64,000 bases of DNA from Bordetella genomosp. 4 (GTDB lineage: Bacteria; Pseudomonadota; Gammaproteobacteria; Burkholderiales; Burkholderiaceae_B), in NCBI RefSeq assembly GCF_002261185.1, contig NZ_NEVQ01000012.1, positions 186,001 to 250,000 of the forward strand, read 5' to 3'. The stretch's first letter is position 1. Each line of letters opens with the position of its first letter. The position numbers and the translations under genes are program-made. The notes below the pieces were generated by a model. That model made no database searches. It was not told the DNA's origin and was given only the letters and a program-made list of their open reading frames with translations. Positions 60,551 to 64,000 of this stretch are shown here, piece after piece.

Positions 60551-63343
60551 TTATCCCAATACCGTGTTCCACAGTGCCGTGACGGCCGCGCGCTCGTCGA
60601 TCAATCGATCCTGAGGCACACGGGCTTTTTCGACACCTTGCAGGCGTAGTTGGTGTTGGGTGCGTCGCAAGGTGCGGTAAGCGTCGCCTGCGAGCTGGGC
60701 CAGGTCAGCGGGGATCAATCCCGCCTCTGCCGCCAGGCGCAACAGCGCAATATTGCCCAGGTTGTTGACCAGCACCCGATGGGTGGCAGCGTGGCACAGC
60801 ACGAGATACTGGGTGACGAATTCGACGTCGACCATGCCGCCGCGATCGTGTTTCAAATCGAAATCGCCGCTCTGGTTGGGATGCCCGGCGCTGATCTTGT
60901 CGCGCATGGCCAGGACTTCGTCGCGCAAGGCGGCGGTGTCGCGAGGTTGGACGAGGACGTCGGCGCGAATGCGCTCGAAGTGTGCGCCGATACTGGTGTC
61001 GCCAGCGGCATAGCGGGCGCGGGTCAGTGCCTGATGTTCCCAGGCCCATGCGTGTTTCAACTGGTATTGTTCAAAGGCTTCGACGGACACGGCCAAGAGG
61101 CCGGCATCGCCATCGGGCCGCAAGCGCAGGTCGGTTTCGTACAGGCGGCCCGACGAGGTCATGGTCGATAGCCACGAGGTCATGCGGCGGCCCAATTTGG
61201 CGTAGGTCTCGGCTGCGTCATCGCGCGGATCGTCAAAGAGAAACACCAAGTCCAGGTCGGAGGCGTATCCCAGCTCTTTGCCGCCGAGTTTGCCGTAGGC
61301 AATGATGGCGAACTTTGGCGCCGCGCCGGGCTTTTTGTTCACCAGTGGCCAAACGCGGTGAATGGTTTCGGCCAGCAGCATGTCGGCCAATGCGGATAGC
61401 TGGTCGCCGAGTGCCTCGACAGTGAGTTCGCCTTCGAGATCCTGGGCCAGCAGTTGGAAACTCGCCTGGCGTTGGACGTCGCGCATCAGGTTCATCTGCC
61501 GTTCGATATCCGGCTCGCCGTCGGGCAATTTGCAGGCATCGAGATCAGCGGAGAGCTGGCGTGCGATCTGCGCGAAATCCAGCGGCTGAAATAGGGTGCG
61601 CCAATCGATGAGGCTGTCCAGCAGCAGCGGATGCTGCGTCAGGTATTGAGCTGCCCACGGGCTGGCGGCGACCATGCGGGCCACGCGCGCCAGCGTGTCC
61701 GGGAATTCGGCCAGCAAGGCGAGATAGGCGCTGCGCTGCGCGATGGTTTCGATCAGGTCGAGCAGGCGTGCGGCCGCTTGCTGCGGGGCCGATGTCTGCT
61801 GGGCGGCTTCGATGGCGGCGGGCAGCAATGTTTCCAGGCGGCGCCGGCTGCTTTCCGGCAGGGTGCGTACGCGCAGGCTGTTCAACAACGATTCGGCACG
61901 GCGCAGCAGGTCGTCTGCCTGGTCGCCAAAGGCTTGTTTGATTTGTTCCGCCAAACGGCTTTCCGCGTCATGTTCCTCGTCGGCGGATGATTTGGCGTCC
62001 AGGGAATGGCCCGTTCTCGTTGCGGCGGCGGGATGATCATCGCCGTCACCCATGCCGGCCAGCCGGAAAGCGTTGCGAAACGTCTGTTCTACAAAAGTCC
62101 GGTGTTCCGTCAAGGCACGTTCGAATTCATCCGCACCCAGTCCCAGTGCACTTGCCAGACGTGCGCGCTGTTCGGCATCACCAGGCAAGAGGTGGGTCTG
62201 CTCGTCTTCGCGATATTGCAGTGTGTGTTCGACGCGGCGCAAAAAACGGTAGGCGTTTTCCAAGCGTTGGGCATCGTCGGTGCTGATGAGACCGGCATCG
62301 CGTTCCGCGTGCAGTGCCTGCAATAGACCGCGTCGCTGCAGGGCGGGCATGCGGCCGCCGCGGATGAGCTGGAATAACTGCACGACGAATTCTATTTCCC
62401 GAATGCCGCCATCGCCGAGTTTGATGTTGTTGGCACTGTCGATGCCGTTGCGCGCAAGGGCACGCCGCTGCCAGTCCTGGCGGATGCGTTCGCGCAAGGC
62501 ACGTAACGAGGCCAGGGCATCGAAGTCAAAGTATTTGCGATAGACAAACGGTACGCGCAGGCTTTCGAGCTGGCGGGCTTGGGCGGTGGAGTCGCTGTCG
62601 GGAAAGGCCTGCGCCGGAATCAAACGCGCCTTGAGCCAGGCATAGCGCTCCCATTCGCGGCCTTGAGCGACTAGGTAGTGTTCCAGCGCGTCCAGGCTCC
62701 ACGCGGGTGGACCGGAGTCGCCGTCGGGGCGCAGGCGCAGGTCGGTGCGAAACACCTGGCCGTGGGCATCGGCCTCTGACAGCACCGGCATCATGCGGCG
62801 TGTGAGACGCCCGTAGAACTCGTGATGGCTGATGCGGCGCGGGCCGTCGGTTTCTCCTTCTTCGCCATACAGCATGATCAGATCGATGTCTGATGACACA
62901 TTCAACTCGCCGCCACCGAGCTTGCCCATGCCGAGGATCAGCATTTCTTGAGGTGCGCCGGTGGCGGGGTCGCGGGGGATGCCGTGGGTCTCGGCCATTT
63001 CTGCTGCGACGCTGCGATATGTGATGGCCACCGCCAGATCCGCGAGGGCCGTCATGGCGCCTACGACTTCTTCCAATGTCGCCTGGCCCGCCAGGTCGCG
63101 CACCATCAACGTCGTGAATACGCGTTCGCGCAGTTTGCGCAGGACCTCACGGCATTGAGGGACCGACAGGACGGCTGACGCCTCGGCGCCTGCCAACTCG
63201 GCTTGCCAGGCGGCCAAGACATTCGGCGTGACGGGGTGACGGCTGGCGACTTCCAGCCAGGCAGCCAGATCGGGATGGGTATCGACACGGCGGCGCAGAT
63301 AACCAGACCAGGCCAGGGCGGGGGCGAGCAGAGAGGCAGACAT
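60551..63343 (-). CDS. glnE: Bifunctional glutamine synthetase adenylyltransferase/deadenylase
   Basis: GlnE adds and removes AMP on glutamine synthetase in answer to nitrogen status through PII. The 930-residue protein contains two nucleotidyltransferase domains: N-terminal deadenylase with [17 protein letters not shown] and C-terminal adenylylase with [17 protein letters not shown], both carrying the GG-x(n)-DxD metal motif, separated by a helical PII-responsive region. Start at 63343 ([12 protein letters not shown]) fits the family; an upstream frame would add 62 unrelated residues and overlap the next gene. Divergent from the YhdP-like gene. Confidence 0.96.
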   Translation of the reverse strand: MSASLLAPALAWSGYLRRRVDTHPDLAAWLEVASRHPVTPNVLAAWQAELAGAEASAVLSVPQCREVLRKLRERVFTTLMVRDLAGQATLEEVVGAMTALADLAVAITYRSVAAEMAETHGIPRDPATGAPQEMLILGMGKLGGGELNVSSDIDLIMLYGEEGETDGPRRISHHEFYGRLTRRMMPVLSEADAHGQVFRTDLRLRPDGDSGPPAWSLDALEHYLVAQGREWERYAWLKARLIPAQAFPDSDSTAQARQLESLRVPFVYRKYFDFDALASLRALRERIRQDWQRRALARNGIDSANNIKLGDGGIREIEFVVQLFQLIRGGRMPALQRRGLLQALHAERDAGLISTDDAQRLENAYRFLRRVEHTLQYREDEQTHLLPGDAEQRARLASALGLGADEFERALTEHRTFVEQTFRNAFRLAGMGDGDDHPAAATRTGHSLDAKSSADEEHDAESRLAEQIKQAFGDQADDLLRRAESLLNSLRVRTLPESSRRRLETLLPAAIEAAQQTSAPQQAAARLLDLIETIAQRSAYLALLAEFPDTLARVARMVAASPWAAQYLTQHPLLLDSLIDWRTLFQPLDFAQIARQLSADLDACKLPDGEPDIERQMNLMRDVQRQASFQLLAQDLEGELTVEALGDQLSALADMLLAETIHRVWPLVNKKPGAAPKFAIIAYGKLGGKELGYASDLDLVFLFDDPRDDAAETYAKLGRRMTSWLSTMTSSGRLYETDLRLRPDGDAGLLAVSVEAFEQYQLKHAWAWEHQALTRARYAAGDTSIGAHFERIRADVLVQPRDTAALRDEVLAMRDKISAGHPNQSGDFDLKHDRGGMVDVEFVTQYLVLCHAATHRVLVNNLGNIALLRLAAEAGLIPADLAQLAGDAYRTLRRTQHQLRLQGVEKARVPQDRLIDERAAVTALWNTVLG

Positions 63344-63422
63344 GGGAGGAAGTGCAGACGGATAGACGCGTTTCAGGTATAAGGGGACGATACCCCAAGA
63401 AGTTCTTTCTGCCCACTGCTCT

Positions 63423-64000
63423 GTGTCGTTAATCGCCAAAGTCTTCCGTTGTCTATTCTGGACCGGGTTCGCCATATATATTGCCGCGGCCGCTACGCTG
63501 CTCGGCTTGCGATATTGGGTCCTGCCCAATATCGATCAGTGGCGTCCCCGCATTGAGGCCTATGCCAGCGAGGCGCTGGGCGCTCGCGTGCAGATTGGCG
63601 AGCTAAAAGCGAATTGGCGCGGTTTGAATCCCAGTCTGCGATTGACCTCGTTGGTGGTGTACGGTTCGGACAACGAGCCTGTGTTGACCTTGCCGACGGT
63701 CTCGGCGGTGTTGGGCTGGCGCAGCGTACTGGTGTTGTCGCCGCGTTTACTCAGTCTGCGGGTGGACGGCCCGGAACTATGGGTCCGCCGCGATGCGACA
63801 GATCATCTGTGGGTGGCGGGCCAATCGATTGATCTCAATACCGATGCAGATAATGTGCATGGCCGCTCGCCGTTGGTGCGCTGGTTGGGTAATCAACGTG
63901 ATCTGGCCTTGGTCGACGCGACGGTGCACTGGCAGGATGAGTTGCGGCAGGCTCCCGATGTGGTGTTGCGTAACGTCAGTCTGCGGTTATTCAATGGGCT
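63423..64000 (+). CDS. YhdP/AsmA-like membrane protein (5' part only)
   Basis: The open frame runs off the right end of the window, so only ~192 residues are seen. It begins with a hydrophobic segment ([28 protein letters not shown]), then [22 protein letters not shown], as in the TIGR02099/YhdP family of large (~1250-residue) inner-membrane proteins that carry phospholipids to the outer membrane. The GTG at 63423 is a likely start but has no strong ribosome site. Divergent from glnE with 79 bases between starts. Confidence 0.8.
   Translation, partial: MSLIAKVFRCLFWTGFAIYIAAAATLLGLRYWVLPNIDQWRPRIEAYASEALGARVQIGELKANWRGLNPSLRLTSLVVYGSDNEPVLTLPTVSAVLGWRSVLVLSPRLLSLRVDGPELWVRRDATDHLWVAGQSIDLNTDADNVHGRSPLVRWLGNQRDLALVDATVHWQDELRQAPDVVLRNVSLRLFNG

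Noticed and set aside
1-64000. tRNA, rRNA or known riboswitch
   Set aside because: I scanned intergenic regions for cloverleaf and riboswitch signatures by eye and found none; a covariance search could still find a missed one.

Overview
The window reads as chromosome of a betaproteobacterium of the Alcaligenaceae (Bordetella, Achromobacter, Pusillimonas type). This is inferred from the high GC content, the Bug-type (TctC-like) periplasmic receptor, the paaABCDE-paaN catabolic operon, and housekeeping genes typical of Burkholderiales (glnE, queH, argA of the AAK-GNAT type, yggX, kdkA). The species cannot be fixed from the sequence alone. I see no rRNA, tRNA, CRISPR array, prophage or intact insertion sequence.

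Layout. 1-6.1 kb: housekeeping genes (3' end of a radical SAM gene, a small membrane-tailed hypothetical, an EamA transporter, rplS, a NUDIX CoA pyrophosphatase, rsgA, an M48 protease, orn). 6.7-16 kb: phenylacetate catabolism, with paaX divergent from paaABCDE-paaN-paaG-paaI-paaK. 16.3-24.6 kb: a GntR regulator, amidase, PuuE-like deacetylase and NTF2-fold protein, divergent from a branched-chain-amino-acid-type ABC system in which permease LivM and ATPases LivG and LivF are fused in one chain. 24.8-30.4 kb: CoA-transferase, FadR-type regulator, crotonase-fold enzyme, Bug receptor and an MFS exporter/importer. 30.5-33.7 kb: AraC regulator, opine-dehydrogenase-like protein and 3-hydroxyacyl-CoA dehydrogenase. 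33.7-37.7 kb: PAP2 phosphatase, a small conserved hypothetical and a TRAP transporter (dctP, dctQ, dctM). 37.8-41.6 kb: large FtsX-type permease, group II truncated hemoglobin and Kdo kinase. 42.2-47.3 kb: putrescine/polyamine ABC transporter (potFGHI) translationally coupled to a Spx/ArsC-like protein and followed by 3-methyladenine glycosylase. 47.2-64 kb: yrbL, rmuC, an AidB-like acyl-CoA dehydrogenase, rpiA, phoU behind a Pho-box-like repeat, yggX, argA, hrpA, queH, glnE and the start of a YhdP/AsmA-like gene.

The most unusual content is not coding. Six large intergenic palindromes (6124-6257, 6461-6596, 16025-16182, 41673-41811, 41926-42059, 59352-59569) share one architecture: an outer stem with arms of 34 nt (about 40 nt in the 16025 copy) enclosing a core that folds into a branched junction of smaller hairpins. 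They fall into sequence types A, B and C, and one copy (6124) combines the arms and flanks of type A with the core of type B. Copies differ from one another by changes made on both arms, so pairing is kept. Three of the four loci are junctions between convergent genes, and the first element starts about 17-37 bases after a stop codon. I do not recognise this as a named repeat family, and it is the best candidate here for an undescribed system.
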